Source of the DNA: Topomyia yanbarensis
Taxonomy: Eukaryota > Arthropoda > Insecta > Diptera > Culicidae
DNA: 64,000 nucleotides
NCBI RefSeq assembly: GCF_030247195.1
Contig: NC_080671.1
Location: 184,057,725 to 184,121,724, forward strand
Direction of reading: 5' to 3'
Translations under genes and position numbers: made by a program
Shown: positions 46,450-58,236 of the stretch, one piece after another
How the letters are laid out: each line of letters opens with the position of its first letter
How positions within the stretch are numbered: the stretch's first letter is position 1
Notes under the pieces: model-generated
Databases searched by the model: none
What the model saw: the letters and a program-made list of their open reading frames with translations, nothing else
What the model was told of the DNA's origin: nothing

Positions 46450-47753
46450 CGCATATATACTGTGTGTATGAAGCTTAAGGGGTTACATACCTTTTTTTAT
46501 TTTTCAAGAAATCGATTTTTTTATTACTTTATCTGAAAGTACAACTCCTTGAGAATATTTTTCCAAATTTTATAAAGATCCGAGAAATAGATCGAAAGTT
46601 ACAGCGCTTCCAAGCGTGCTTCGTCTACCAAGCGCAGTAGTAATTTTAAACTCGATTATCTCGAAATACCGATTTAAAAAGAATGGTTTTCCCGTGATCA
46701 CGATTCCTGAAATACCACTCAACCGATTGTCTTTATTTTTTTAAATTGATCGTAATTAATTTTTCTCATACCTTAACAATTCCTTTTTTATGTTTGTTTT
46801 GTAGATGAGAATTTTTTAATACAATTTTAAAAGCCTACAACAGCGATTTATTAGGAAAAACTTTCACGAATGCAGGAAAAATGTTGAAATGTAGTCTCCG
46901 GTTATTCAACTAGGTCGACTAATAGAAACCGACTAAAATTACAATTATTTTGTTCAAGATGTGTGGTTCGGTGCACGAAATTAGCGGTAACCAATCACGA
47001 ACTGGTGTTAGTTGGGTGTTGTAAAATCCGTTTTTTCGGCTCGGTGCATGAAGTTAGCAGTAAAGAATCACGAACTGGTTACGGGCGGGTGTTTAAAATC
47101 CGGTTTTTCGTCGTGCATGCTACTCTCTAACTATCAGAAATGAAAATAATTTCCTCTGCTAGTAGTAGGTAACGACACAAATTGATTCATCCACCAGCCG
47201 TGTACAGTTCACACATATTTTTTTCCCGGTGTTGTACAACCCTTGGAGAACCCTGTACGCTCTAAACAGCTCTACACAAAAAATTGAAATAAAACTGTAG
47301 CGGACCTACATTTAAAATTTCTCATCATTTCAGTGTTCGGTTGGTGCATCATATTGAAGGCTCTGACCGAGATGAGCTGAAACTTTTCCCCATTTCCAAG
47401 TAGTTTTTTTCGAAAGATTTTTCAAAACAGGTTTTCGTTATTAATGCATGTCATACATACCTCAAAATTTTATACAACATTGTTGAACTTATTTTCGACA
47501 AATTCCGAAAATTGATTAATTCCATGCAGTATGATATGAAAAGATATGAGCGTTCCAAACCTTACACGACTTTCATTCCGAAATTTTGGAATGGGCCCGT
47601 ATATTGAATGATAAGTCGTTAGCCACGACAAAAACGGAACAGCACTTCATAGTATAATGGGTTCCGCCGCGGTGCAATTTTCGAAAAAGTACACTTTTGT
47701 TGGCTTACTTTGGGGTCCTAGAAATAATGCCACTGTTGAGTTACTTAGTACTT
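46450..47753. other. interior of the long-TIR element, noncoding
   Basis: No coherent coding frame. A roughly 71-bp tandem duplication lies at about 46968-47110 (both units contain AATCACGAACTGGT and AAAATCCG). Confidence 0.55.
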
Positions 47754-47761
47754 TGGAATGG

Positions 47762-49323
47762 ACAGGGCTCCAGAATGTAAATTTAGCAGAAATTTTACCT
47801 TTTAGCTAAAATTAAATGATTTAGCCTTACAAGATGTTTGGCAAAGTTGCTGTACTGTACAAGCCCTTTATTTTGCTTTAAACAGAAGCTATTATCGATG
47901 AAGTTGTAGAACAACACATTTTAGCCAAATGTGCTGAAAACACGCAAGCTCTAGCTTTTATACTTTCCATTGCCCGACAAATCCAAATGTAAGCTGTAAG
48001 GTGTTCCTTAAAAACGGTTTGATTTCTATAAAAAGCTTTCATTTTACACTAAAGTACCCTATGGACAGCGGTACAAGATTATTTTAAGGTGCATAATTTT
48101 CTTTAAAGCTCCAACTACCAAAAATTTGTCGTTTGAAAGGTATGAGAACTTTTTATAAAAAAATATAACTTTTTCATATAGCATTATCTTCGATTAGGAC
48201 ACTTAACATTAAATACCGTTGTTGTCATATGATGCTTTGTAGTATAAATCGCAAAAAATGGCAAATACAATATTTTTTACGTCTTGCAATATTTACTCAT
48301 AAAAGAGTTTATTTTTAGTAAAAAGTATATATAACTTTCTAACGAGAGATGCTAGAGGTTCGGTACATTGAGACAAAATGCTCTCCTTCAAAATATCTGA
48401 AAGTTTTTCTTACGTGATCCTTATGAAAAATTAAAACTGCAAAAGTTATATAAAGAAAATTATTTGTTAAGAAACATCCTATTTTTTGGTAAATTTCTTG
48501 TAAAATGGAAAATACACGACATAGAGTTCCAGTGTCTTCGACCAAGTTTTTTAAAATTTTATTTTCTTCAAAGCTCTATCAAGAACCATTTAAAAGTTAA
48601 TTTTAAGATTTTAAAAAATTAGAACCGTGGGTTCTATTAATCAAAAGATATAAGAACTTATAATATCAAAAATAGAATTTTTGTAATCAACTTTATGAAC
48701 TTTTAGAAAATAACGTATTCGTTATTTTTTGCTCAATTATAACTCTAGTAATGACCTTAGTTATTCTTGAAAAAGAGTTATTATTTGTTTGCCCCAAATG
48801 AGTGATATTGTTATTGTTGGCGAAAAAGTGCTCATAACTCATCAGCAAAAATAGTTAGATATAATAGTTGCCATGAAACAGATATAAATAGTTGCCATGA
48901 AACAAGTTATTTTCCTTAAAACAATCTTAAAGTTGTCTGTAGAGTACTTCACTTTTAAATCAATACCGCAAAAGTCATTTGACTAAAACAGTTTTTCTGA
49001 TAAACACTAAGAAACACCCTAACCTTCAATTTTAAAATAAAAGTATAAGTTGTAAAATGAAAAGTATGATAGGTAGAGCTCACATGTCTTCAGCAAACTT
49101 TTCCAAGATTTATCGTTCTACAACTTCGTTGAAGGTTATTTGACTCTAGCTGGAATAATTAAAAAGTTATTTTTTTGATCTTGGTACAATTAACCTATCT
49201 GTTTTTTAACAAAAAGAAGAAACCCTCAAACTACGAAAACTTCTCCAAAGACTTATTAAGGCTAAGTTGTTAAAATTTAGAAAAATCTCAAAATTCCTGC
49301 TAAATTTACATTCTGGACCACTG
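47762..49323. mobile_element. 1562-bp hAT-type non-autonomous element
   Basis: Left end ACAGGGCTCCAGAATGTAAA and right end TTTACATTCTGGACCACTG give inverted repeats starting CAGNGNTCCAGAATGTAAAT. Flanks TGGAATGG at 47754-47761 and 49324-49331 form an 8-bp duplication. CAG ends and an 8-bp duplication fit hAT. The interior is AT-rich without a transposase. It is nested inside the long-TIR element, so it is younger than it. Confidence 0.8.
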
Positions 49324-49331
49324 TGGAATGG

Positions 49332-50384
49332 TAATCCTTATTTCTATGACCTCACATGGACTACAATTCCAAAGTATTGATTTGAATTGTTCAGTTTGGA
49401 AGTTTTGTGTGGTATCAGAAAAATTGATCATCGGGTCTTCAAATGGGCGTAGTATCCTTTGCCTACTACCAAAATATCAGTACTGTTCTCGTATAACCAA
49501 TATCATATGAATTGGGTTCGCAGCACATGGCACGCCTTGAGGCGACCAACAAGCACCGACGACAACAACAACATACACTATATTCCTCCGGCGATAGCGA
49601 GCAACATGCGAGATGAACCGCATAAAATATTCAGCTGTCGAGGCGATCCACCCATTCTAGAAGATCTGCAAAAGCAAAATTCAAATATCTGGTGATGTGG
49701 TGATCTAATGGGCAGGTAGCGCAATTGGCATACACGCTTTGCTTATTTGCAAAAAAGGAGGATGCTGAATATAATAGAAGCACAGCGCGAATTGGATTGT
49801 AGCCTACTTAGGTATTTATCCCAGGCTGACAATATTCTAGCACAATATAGTACTTAAGCCCTGTAGTCCGCGTAAGAAAACAGAATATATTTCGAGCAGC
49901 CTATTTCTAAGTTATAAGTGAGGCCAGATTTGATGAAAAAGTCACTAATTGGCATTCGAATGACCCTAGTAGTTCTCACCTATCACCAAATTATCATCCC
50001 TGTAATCGTGCAACCAATGTCAGTCTAACTGGATTCACAGCGCATTGTGTACGCTTCTTCTGCGAGAGGTAATAAACGAGCACTGACGCGCGGCACTATA
50101 CACGACATCTCTGAGACAAGAGCGCTCTTAAAGTTAGTCAACAGTTAGTTAAAAAAATTAAAAATGCTATATAAATGAACGCAACAGGAGAAATATAAAT
50201 AGGGTTATGAAGAAATTTAAGAATATAGGTTTTATCATAGCATGACAGTCTTAAGAAAACTTTGTAACATGTTATGTATAATAAAAGAATCTCTGCACAA
50301 GAAATTCGAAAAAATTAGAAAACATTCAAAAGGTGTATTAACATATATTCATACTCTATGCTGTTTGCACCACTAAGCGGCCTA
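49332..50384. other. interior of the long-TIR element, noncoding
   Basis: Short frames only, none recognisable. It could be a remnant of the original element body. Confidence 0.5.
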
Positions 50385-51144
50385 AATTCTATTTTTACAA
50401 CGAGACACGAAAGCCTTTGAAATACTATATAGTATTACCTTGAATTAATTTTGATCACTGGCGCCACCATGTGATAGAATTCAGCATTATTTAAATGAGA
50501 AAAGAAAATATTTTTTGCTACTCTACAACTTTGTAGAATATTCAAATGCTCCATCTCTTACCGTTATACAGATAGGAGTATTCCCTTTAAATTGCTTGGC
50601 TCACTACCGCCACCTTGCGGAGAAATCCTGAAACTTTCTAGTGAAACCAAAAAGTCCTTTTATTCCTCTACAACTTTGTGGAACATCATAGCTTTCTATT
50701 TCTCATCGTTTCAGAGATATATGAGTTTTTCCTAACTTTGTCCCACCTTCACTCGTGGTTCACATACATGAGATAAGCGGAGTACGCCCTTTGAGAATGT
50801 TAAGCAGTAGTATCGAACTTTAAACGTTAATAACTCTTTAACGGTTGGTTCGATTGTCTTGCAGTCTTCGACAAACTTGTTCAGCATATCTTCAAAAGCT
50901 TAACTCCTTCCTAGGTCAGTGATCGGAAGTTTACAGCGACCTCTAGTGGCGATTTTGTGAAGTGTGAGTGTTTCCCCATACATTTTGGCCGAAAATCCCA
51001 TACAAACTTTAAGCTCTTTGGGGGAGGGGTTAGAGTTAACTGATTTCGCTCAAATTTGGACAGTGTTATTTTTTCATGATTTGGAACGACGCTAGGGGGT
51101 GTAGGTTGCGAAATTTTTTTTTCATGTAAATCATTGTCACCCTA
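50385..51144 (-). repeat. right long terminal inverted repeat
   Basis: Reverse complement of 45633-46440 with scattered substitutions. It lacks about 47 bp of the third internal repeat. Confidence 0.85.
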
Positions 51145-51152
51145 ATATACAC

Positions 51153-51640
51153 CTTCCTAAAAACCATTCATATACAGATTTAACTGTCCTGTTTATTTTT
51201 CTTATCATTCCTAGAAGTGCCCTCTTCCGCCAGTGCCACACACCCACGATGGTTTGACGCGACTCCAAGACGACACAAAATATCTCTGTCGAATGAGCCA
51301 ACAAACACGGGATCTACAGCAAAAACATGACACCGCAACTCGAAGTTTTTCCGAACCGCATCTGAGCCGTTCTACGAAATCGTCTGGAGGAGCCCCAGCC
51401 TATACAAGGAGGACCACCCGGCGTCCCAGTACATAGTTCTTCCTGTTGAAGACCACCCGAGTCTATAACTCTCTGTCCTATTACCACACTCCCCTAAATT
51501 CCATAAATAGCCTTCTCTAACAAAGGTTTATCCTATCGTGATTGTTAACACTTAGAAACGGAAATGAATACGAACAAAGTCGAATACTTTGGCAGTTTCA
51601 GTACTTTACCATAATACCAGGAATACTTCGCTTACTCAAA
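51153..51640 (+). other. Jockey 3' end: last codons and 3' UTR
   Basis: Continues directly from 45632 after removal of the long-TIR element (FLKTIHIQI, then a stop). The sequence around 51230-51430 is GC-richer and 3'-UTR-like. The end of the element is not sharply defined. Confidence 0.5.
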
Positions 51641-51654
51641 CCCTCGTAACTGGC

Positions 51655-51985
51655 CACCGATGCGTGCAGTGAACAAAACCTTTTGCATTTGATTTCTTAT
51701 CAAATTCCGTATCTCTTCATATATTAATTATGATAGAAATCTTGAAGCAACCTCTGGTGGTTGCTTTTTGCCCACTATGCACTGCTCTACAATGTGCAAA
51801 AACTTGCATCAATGCGAACTAGAGTCTGTTTCCGGGACTGTGGATGAGAGGAAATGAACGTTCCTTGTATCATCTCCGTTACAATTTACTAGCAAATCCA
51901 TAAGGCCTTTTCTTAATCCTCACGACAGTCCTACAATATTTTGACTTGAATTGTCATCATGCCACTGTGCATCACTAGGATTGGT
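51655..51985 (-). repeat. interspersed repeat, copy related to 15222-15655
   Basis: Reverse complement shares AAATTTGNTATNAAATC-type sequence, GTTTTTGCACATTG, GAGCAGTGCA, GGGCAAAAAGCAACC and GCATGATGACAATTCAAG with the region at 15.2-15.65 kb. Confidence 0.65.
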
Positions 51986-51989
51986 ATGT

Positions 51990-53455
51990 AGCTAACGATA
52001 TTTATTTCGAACCGAAGTAGGTAAAATTTTCGGAATTGTGTCCCATTGCAAAATCTTGAGTGAATATAAGACTTTGTGAAAAGTCGAAAATAATACAAAT
52101 TTAGTTTGTGCTAACGATAATGTGGTGCAAGGTGGTTGTACGGTAAAAAGTCTAGTGGAATGGGAAAGGAAAAAAATGGTGAAATTGTGTCATATGCTAA
52201 AAGGTTATGGTTAAGGCATAATTTAATAACTGAGAAAGTTATGAGAAAGTCAGTATTCGGGTTACCCATTTTGCGTGTTCAATTTTGTTGGTCATTATTA
52301 CTTATGATAAGAGTTGAGATTTGAGAACGTAACAAAACCAAGCTCCAAACCGACCAACCTACACAAAATGGGAACAGTGATGACACATCGCGATAACTTT
52401 GCGCCTTTTTGTATCGTTTCTGCCTCAGACTAATGAACGTGATCGAGCAGTAATCTTCTTCAAATGATAGCGCACGTTTGGCGTGTCATCATGGCTTCAT
52501 CGACATTCACGTCACTCTACACGTACGCGAAACCGACCGACGAGTAATGTGCCTTATGAGGCAACTCTCTATTGTAGCGAGGAAAAAACAAGATGACCAA
52601 AAACCAATCAAGTTCAATGATTAATTACGTTTGCTAAATCACTTATGATCGTGTAGGAGGCTCCGGGTTCAAATTTTTCGGCTAATCATTCTGGGCCGCG
52701 GCGCGAATACGCGAAAATCTACGCCACACGTGACGCGGCGCCTTCCCAATTGATCATCAATCAACCATCGAGGCGTCCGAGTTCTGGGAGGGTCCAATGC
52801 TCCGAGGATCGGCTAAATTAATAAACATCGACCTCGTCATCATCGTTGGTGGTGTGTGCTGGTTTGCTCTTTCTCACACTAGCCGTGCGCCATTTCTTCA
52901 GCTGCTACGAAACCGGTTGATCGGGTGTTGATTTTTTCGGCAAACACTACTACAGGTAACTGTAGCGGTAAGATTTGCATGACCTTCCTGTGAGAGCTCC
53001 GGATTCAGATGATTGGGTGGAGTATTTTTGGTTCAATGATGTCATAAAGCCCAGAAAAAATGGGTGAAGCTTAACTCGGTATCGTCGATATATGTTTGCA
53101 CTTCGCAGAGAAAGGGTCATCAAACTCGTTCTTTCGGGTGGTGGTTCGTTCTGACTTGATTCATTAGTCTAGAGATTTATGAGGCAGTTTATGCACCTTT
53201 TTTCTGGTGATATGTACTGTTAAGAGTATTGAACTGAAGGCCAATATCGGGAGTCTGTTTTTTCAGTACGGTAGAAATAATATAGAGAAAAACAAAGTTA
53301 TCGTCATCGTTCGGGTTATTTTTGGTCTTACTTACGTATAGTGGCGATTATGCAGTGGACTGTCGAAGAACTCACCTGCAAATAAAATAAATAAATCTGC
53401 ATTAAACTTACTATTTTCTAATGCGTTACAAAGTAACGTTGTCCAGTAAGTCCAG
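51990..53455. other. low-copy-looking intergenic DNA
   Basis: GC-balanced from about 52.3 to 53.3 kb, without transposon signatures. It contains homeodomain-like AT-rich core sites (for example GATTAATTACG near 52619). No open frame has a recognisable domain. Regulatory function is possible but not shown. Confidence 0.35.
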
Positions 53456-53458
53456 CCT

Positions 53459-53590
53459 AAAAATGAGCAGGAATTCTGGCCGGTTCTAGCTAGTTTCAGG
53501 CTTCAGTGACACAACCGATTCTAATTAGAATCGGTTGCATCACTGTAGCAGGAATAGGAATTAGAACCAACCAGAACTCCGGCTCATTTT
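53459..53590. mobile_element. 132-bp palindromic MITE
   Basis: Arms 53459-53524 and 53525-53590 (66 bp each) are imperfect reverse complements centred on the perfect 24-bp palindrome split at AACCGATTCTAA / TTAGAATCGGTT. Outer ends are AAAAATGAGC and GGCTCATTTT. No clear target duplication. Confidence 0.75.
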
Positions 53591-53942
53591 CTCGTTGAAC
53601 GTTATTAGGTACTTTAGAACCTAAGATTGCTATTATGGAACCCTTAATTGTGTGTAATTGAATTTTAGAACCTATGATGGGTATTTTAGAACCTATGATT
53701 CACCGTGAAAAAGAAAAAGTAAAAGAAAAGTGAAAAAGATTGCTACATTTACAAAATTTTCTTTGTTGGAATGTAATGTTAATGCTGGATTTATTTTTGT
53801 ATTTCGACTTCGTCTCATCAGGATCACATATTAACTTACTGATAGGACTAAGCCAGTGTCTGATTGACGCTAGATCGAAAAACGAAAACACTATTCGTTT
53901 TTTTGAGCATTGGCTTGCTAAGTTAAATCAAATTTTGACTAG

Positions 53943-54620
53943 CGTAAACCGAGGTGACATTGATCACTTTTCGATGTAATCATTGCATATTTTTAGATGC
54001 AACACATTTTTTCAAATTTAATATTTTTAAACCATGTACTGATGTATGAAGAACAAGATTGGATGCTGTGTTGCGTTTCGGCTTCGCCTCATCAGAAACC
54101 AACACTAACTTATTGTCGGAATAGATTAGCGCCGACTGGTTTTTACCAACAAATTTTCACCCTAGCGAGAAATTTTACAGAACTTCTGCTCGAACGGGAC
54201 ATCATGTTTGATCAGTCGTTCGATTGAAACACAAAGTGTGTTTTAGTTTTAAGGGATTTGCGTCAAGCCGGCGCTAATCTATTCCGACAATAAGTTAGTG
54301 TTGGTTTCTGATGAGGCAAAGCCGAAACGCAACACAGTATGAAATAAGGATTTGTGCCTTCCTGTACAAAGACTGGTTTTTACCAACAAAATTTCAACTG
54401 CTAAATTTGTTTTATTTTAGTGATTTGTAAATTAACAAAGAGTTTCCCATTTTAACACGGTGGAGTTTTGAATATAGAAAAAAATATTGCGAATTTGACC
54501 TTGCAATATATGAAAATAATTGTGAACTAGTTTAATAAAAAAACATATTTTCGAAAAACTTACATGGAATTTGTTACTCTTGCTAAAATTAAAGAAGCTT
54601 CGCATAGTTTTTAAGAATAT
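53943..54620. mobile_element. broken copy of the TA MITE, interrupted by a fold-back repeat
   Basis: GTAAACCGAGGTGACATTGA through AAGAACAAGATTGGATG (to about 54064) matches 24568-24686. After the insertion at 54065-54394 the match resumes with GTTTTATTTTAGTGATTTGT to about 54620. The right end is missing. Confidence 0.75.
54065..54394. repeat. fold-back repeat, copy 2 (CTTCGCCTCATCAG family)
   Basis: TTGCGTTTCGGCTTCGCCTC near 54069 is inverted relative to GAGGCAAAGCCGAAACGCAA near 54323-54342. The interior shares GAACTTCTGCTCGAACGGGA and GGTTTTTACCAACAAATTTT with the fold-back at 42930-43650. It is inserted in the broken TA MITE. Confidence 0.75.
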
Positions 54621-54623
54621 TTT

Positions 54624-54800
54624 ATTGCAGCTATCTTAAAACTAGGAATCGAGTTTGATATACAAAAGGGGGGACATAAGTTTTTTTTACGAATAATTTT
54701 ACAGCTATCTTAAAACTAGGAATGCAGTTTGATATACAAGGTGGGAAATAATGTTTTTATGACAAAAGTACAGTATCTAAAAACTAGGAATACAGAATGC
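54624..54800 (+). repeat. tandem repeat, ~80-87-bp unit, about 2.3 copies
   Basis: The phrase CTATCTTAAAACTAGGAAT recurs near 54635 and 54710, and diverged (AGTATCTAAAAACTAGGAAT) near 54774. The first two are followed by GTTTGATATACAA. Confidence 0.75.
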
Positions 54801-54849
54801 AATTGTGGCTTATCTCTAACATCGGTGTTGCAGTAGTTATATCAGGGAC

Positions 54850-55850
54850 TGAAGAGAATAAGCGGTTATGGGGACAGGTAAAAAGACAAAACTTGCCACT
54901 AAAAGGCAGACGGGAGATTAGCGATATGACTTAGAGTCTAAGGCTACCCAGATGTCAAGACCAGGGTTGGTGGGTGGGAGTCATCGGACCTACGGAGAAT
55001 CGGGTCGCTGCCGCTTCAAATTGCGTGGTAAGGGTGACGACGGTCATATAATGGCACTTTGGTGCTGATCGGCTCCACAAGCCAGGACAGGGAACTTTTA
55101 AAAACGAGAGATAAAAGAGAGGTACTAAATTGGGATATTCTTGTTTGGAACAACGTGCTCGATGTCGTGATAGCCTTCGTCGCAAGCACACAGACTACTC
55201 TTCGCAAGTCCAGTATGCAGCAAATGCGCATCCAAGGTGCAGTGGTTGGACATAAGCCGGGGCATTACACGAATGAAATCCTGACTCACATCCATTCCCC
55301 TGAACCAAGGCTTCGTTGATATTTTTGGGATAATGGAATGTAGCCAGCGTCCAAGTTCTCCATTGCTCCACGAGGTTTGCCAACTGTTGAGTGTCCTCTG
55401 ACGACAAATACTAAACATTCGTTGAAGCAGACTGGTCTTTCGTATATGTCACCTTCTAATGCGCCCCCACCTTTGCTAAGGAGTCGGCCTTTTCGTTGCC
55501 CGAGATAGAGCAATGAGAGGGGACTCAAACAAAGGTAATCTGGTAAGATTTTTCAGATAACGTACATAAGGACTTCCGTGTCTTCCCCAGAAAACACGGG
55601 AATTGCTTTTTGGGTTTCATCGCACGAAGAGTCTCGATAGAGCTGAGGCTGTCCGAAATGATAAAGTAGTGAACTGTGACCAGATTGTCGATGATCCCTA
55701 GGGTGTACTGAATAACAGCTAACTCTGAAACGTAAACTGAAGCGGCATCATTGAGCTTGAATGAAGCGTATTATTGAAGATACCGAAGCCAGTGGACCCA
55801 TCGAGATTTGATCCGTCAGTGTAGAACATTTTGTCACAGTCGACTTCTCG
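54850..55850 (-). pseudogene. Jockey-type RNase H and C-terminal block (same family as 40-51 kb)
   Basis: The minus strand reads KFREVDCDKMFYTDGSNLDG near 55855-55795, then FGIFNN with a frameshift. Next come SVYVSELAVIQYTLGIIDN (Glu position kept as SEL) and FIISDSLSSIETL (Asp kept). Later frames hold RQRTLNSWQTSWSNGELGRW, CTLDAHLLHTGL and SSLCACDEGYHDIEHV. This parallels 44.85-45.5 kb block by block. The 5' side joins a different element family at about 55850. Frameshifts and stops disable it. Confidence 0.8.
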
Positions 55851-55854
55851 AAAT

Positions 55855-57121
55855 TTACTATGATACTTGATTTGAAACGTTTTCATATTTTTGTAAGACT
55901 TCGGTTTCCATAGGACTCACAACGTTGAGATTAAAATTATGGACGCTCTTTTTGAGCTTTTTCTTCGTTTGTAAGAAGTATGTGGTCACCTTCCTTCAAA
56001 GCTGGAATTGGTTTCTGAGGTTTCTTAAGAACCTTAGAAAGTTTCCAAAAAGGTTTAGAATTTGGCTTGATTTGTTCAACCTCTTTCGCGAAATTTTCAT
56101 TTCTTAAGAGTGTGAATCTATGCTTAATTTCTTTTTGTAGATCCTGATAGATACATTTCATAGCAGGATCACGAGAACGTTGATATTGACGTCTTCGAAC
56201 ATTCTTCAAGCGAATCAGAAGTTGAAGATCGTCGTCAATAATAGGAGTATTAAATTTTTTCTGTGTTGTTGGTACTGATAAATTTCTAGCATCAACTATA
56301 GATATACTTAAATTTTGTAACGCCGTATCAATGTTAGTTTTATTTTGTAAATCAAGGTCATGATTAAAATTATTCTCAATATAAGTTTTGTACCGTTCCC
56401 AATTCGCTTTGTGATAATTGAACACTGAGCTAATGGGATTGGAAACAGCTTCTTGAGAAAGCAAAAAAGTTACTGGAAGATGATCAGAATCAAAGTCAGC
56501 ATGTGTAATCAAATTGCTACAAATGTGACTTTGATCTGTCAAAACCATATCAATTGTTGATGGATTCTTTACAGACGAATAGCACGTAGGACCATTCGGG
56601 AACAAAATTGAATAATAACCAGCAGAGCAATCATTAAAAAGTAGTTGGAATTGCTTTGACCATTATTCCAGGCTCGGTGTTTGGCGTTAAAATCACCGAT
56701 TATGAAGAATTTCGACCGATTTCTTGTAAGTTTTTGTAAGTCTCCTTTCAAGAAATTAATTTACTCGCCATTGAAATGAAAAGACAAATAGGCTACAGCA
56801 ATAAACATGATACCAAGATCAGTTTCAACTTCGATTCCCACACTCTCGATCACCTTGGTATCAAGAGATGGCGTAACGGAATGTTTGATCCTGCGATTAA
56901 CCGTTATTGCGATTCCTCCGCCGGATCCAACAATTCTATCACATCAATGAATAACAAAATTAGAGTTACTCTTCAATTTAATATTTGGTTTTAAAAAAGT
57001 TTCGGTCACAACGGCTATATGCACATTTTGTATCCTCAAGAAGTTGAAAAATTCGTCTTCGCACGTTTTTAATGAACGAGCATTCCAATTTAATAAATTT
57101 AAATGATTATTTAAAGTCATT
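55855..57121 (-). pseudogene. JAM1/Jockey-like ORF2: endonuclease and linker
   Basis: Minus-strand ATG near 57121 (MTLNNHLNLLNWNARSLKTC, first endonuclease motif with catalytic Asn). Then comes HIAVVTETFLKPNI (catalytic Glu), a TGA within the domain near 56946, FIIGDFNAKHRAWNN (Asp/Asn pair, about 56705-56660), and DFDSDHLPVTFLL (catalytic His, about 56500). A linker rich in basic and aromatic residues follows (VRRRQYQRSRDPAM). It runs to NEEKAQKERP with a stop near 55937, then HNFNLNVVSPMETEVLQKYE to about 55855. No RT palm follows; the sequence switches to RNase H of another family. The endonuclease nicks target DNA; this copy has stops and frameshifts. Confidence 0.85.
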
Positions 57122-57559
57122 GTTAAACTTTAATTTCTTTACAATTTTGTTAGCAAATTCCCACCCCGCTTGAAAGGCTTCAAACATGGCGGTAATATTT
57201 AACATAGCGATCATCATAGGTAACATAGAGTCTTGCAAGTATTTTAATTTTTTTCCGTTACGCTACCTAGATCCATTGGAATAAAGAAAGCGTTGGGTGC
57301 AAACGAGTTTGTAGGCGTGGTAACGGTAGCCGTTATTTTAGCATTGTTACCTGCCACTGAAGCATAAGATGACACACCATTGTAGGATGGTGTGACGGAG
57401 GTAGAAGAAGTTGTTAATCTATTTTGAATCGGATTAACACGTTTAGACGTGTTTTCTTGAAGTGTACCTGAAGAAACAGGTACATTTTTTCTTGTTGTTT
57501 TTGTTGTCTAGAACGAGAATTTATAATTCGATTTATGATTTTCGCTACAATAAGCGCAT
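57122..57559 (-). pseudogene. degraded gag C-terminus
   Basis: Lies between the recognisable gag domain and the ORF2 start. Expected to encode the end of ORF1, but no clear CCHC motif survives. Confidence 0.35.
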
Positions 57560-58235
57560 TTGAAACTTTTTGTGGTTTTTTTTTCACCGGACGGATTTAT
57601 CACCACCGATCATACATTTGGAATCCAAATGACAATTTTTTGTGCCGTGCCCATTAAATAAAGCTCCTGGATAATTCCAGAGCGCACTGGTGTGTTCTCG
57701 CCGCTAGCCTTTGTCTTCATAAGAATAACTTGTGAAGGAGAAAAGCCAAGTAAATTTTTCAATTCGTTGGATATTTCATCCAAACTTTGACCTTGTGTAG
57801 CCCTTTCAAGGTAGCCTTGCATGGTCTATCTGTCTTGAAATCATATGAATAAAATTTATATAACTTCTCCGTAAGATACTGGAGTAGTCGTTTGTGGCCA
57901 ATCAATTCCTCCGCTGTAACTCGACATTCTCGGCCAATCTGAAAAGAGACTTTCACGTCCGGAAGGAACGTCGAAAGCTCAGTTCGAAAGGCCTTGAAGT
58001 CGGAGATCATCACTGTTATCGGCGGAGGTGATTGCTTTTTCTTCTCATTGGTATTGTTCACAATGCGAGGAAATTTACAAATTTCGTTATCTTCACACTC
58101 GGATAAAACATCGAATCAGTTGCTGCAATCAATTGAATTTTCGGGTGGAGAAGACACCCTTTTCCGTTTAGTTTTAATTTTTGGCACACGGCCTTTCTGG
58201 GAGGACCTAGACATGTTGGAAGAATTAAATATTTC
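57560..58235 (-). pseudogene. JAM1/Jockey-like gag (ORF1)
   Basis: A likely ATG near 58213 (MSRSSQKGRVPKIKTKRKR) starts a basic N-terminus. A stop follows within about 35 codons. Then comes the frame at 58061-57759 with PPPITVMISDFKAFRTELST and RVTAEELIGHKRLLQYLTEK, and after a frameshift near 57790 LDEISNELKNLLGFSPSQVI and RSGIIQELYLMGTAQKIVIW. These match the conserved central domain before the zinc knuckles in Jockey-type gags. Only weak traces of the knuckles remain near 57560. It lies just 5' of the ORF2 above, as in an intact element. Confidence 0.75.
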
Positions 58236-58236
58236 T

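Larger units (their letters stand above)
45633..51144. mobile_element. 5512-bp element with ~0.8-kb terminal inverted repeats
   Basis: Ends TAGGGTGACAAT and ATTGTCACCCTA are flanked by the perfect 8-bp duplication ATATACAC (45625-45632 and 51145-51152). The inverted repeats run about 45633-46440 and 50385-51144. They align throughout apart from point differences and a roughly 47-bp stretch (about 46345-46405) missing on the right. Removing the element restores the Jockey C-terminus. An 8-bp duplication occurs in hAT, P and some MULE-like elements; long inverted repeats recall MULEs. No transposase frame is visible in the 3.9-kb interior. Confidence 0.85.
39812..51640 (+). mobile_element. Jockey-type non-LTR retrotransposon split by two DNA transposons
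   Basis: In order: probable 5' UTR (TCAGTCCGTGCAG near 39814), gag (about 40090-41048), endonuclease remnant (about 40990-41240), RT (about 41820-42650 and 44200-44800), RNase H (about 44870-45300), C-terminal block (45370-45632), then the last codons and 3' UTR at 51153 to about 51640. Two nested insertions (42699-44199 and 45633-51144) can each be removed at a target duplication to rejoin flanking sequence. Most of the endonuclease is deleted, and many stops and frameshifts are present, so the copy is dead. Both outer ends are provisional because no outer target duplication was found. Confidence 0.75.

Noticed and set aside
57241..57500. Independent host gene between gag and endonuclease blocks
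   Set aside because: Position and orientation fit the decayed end of the element's ORF1, and no separate conserved domain is visible.
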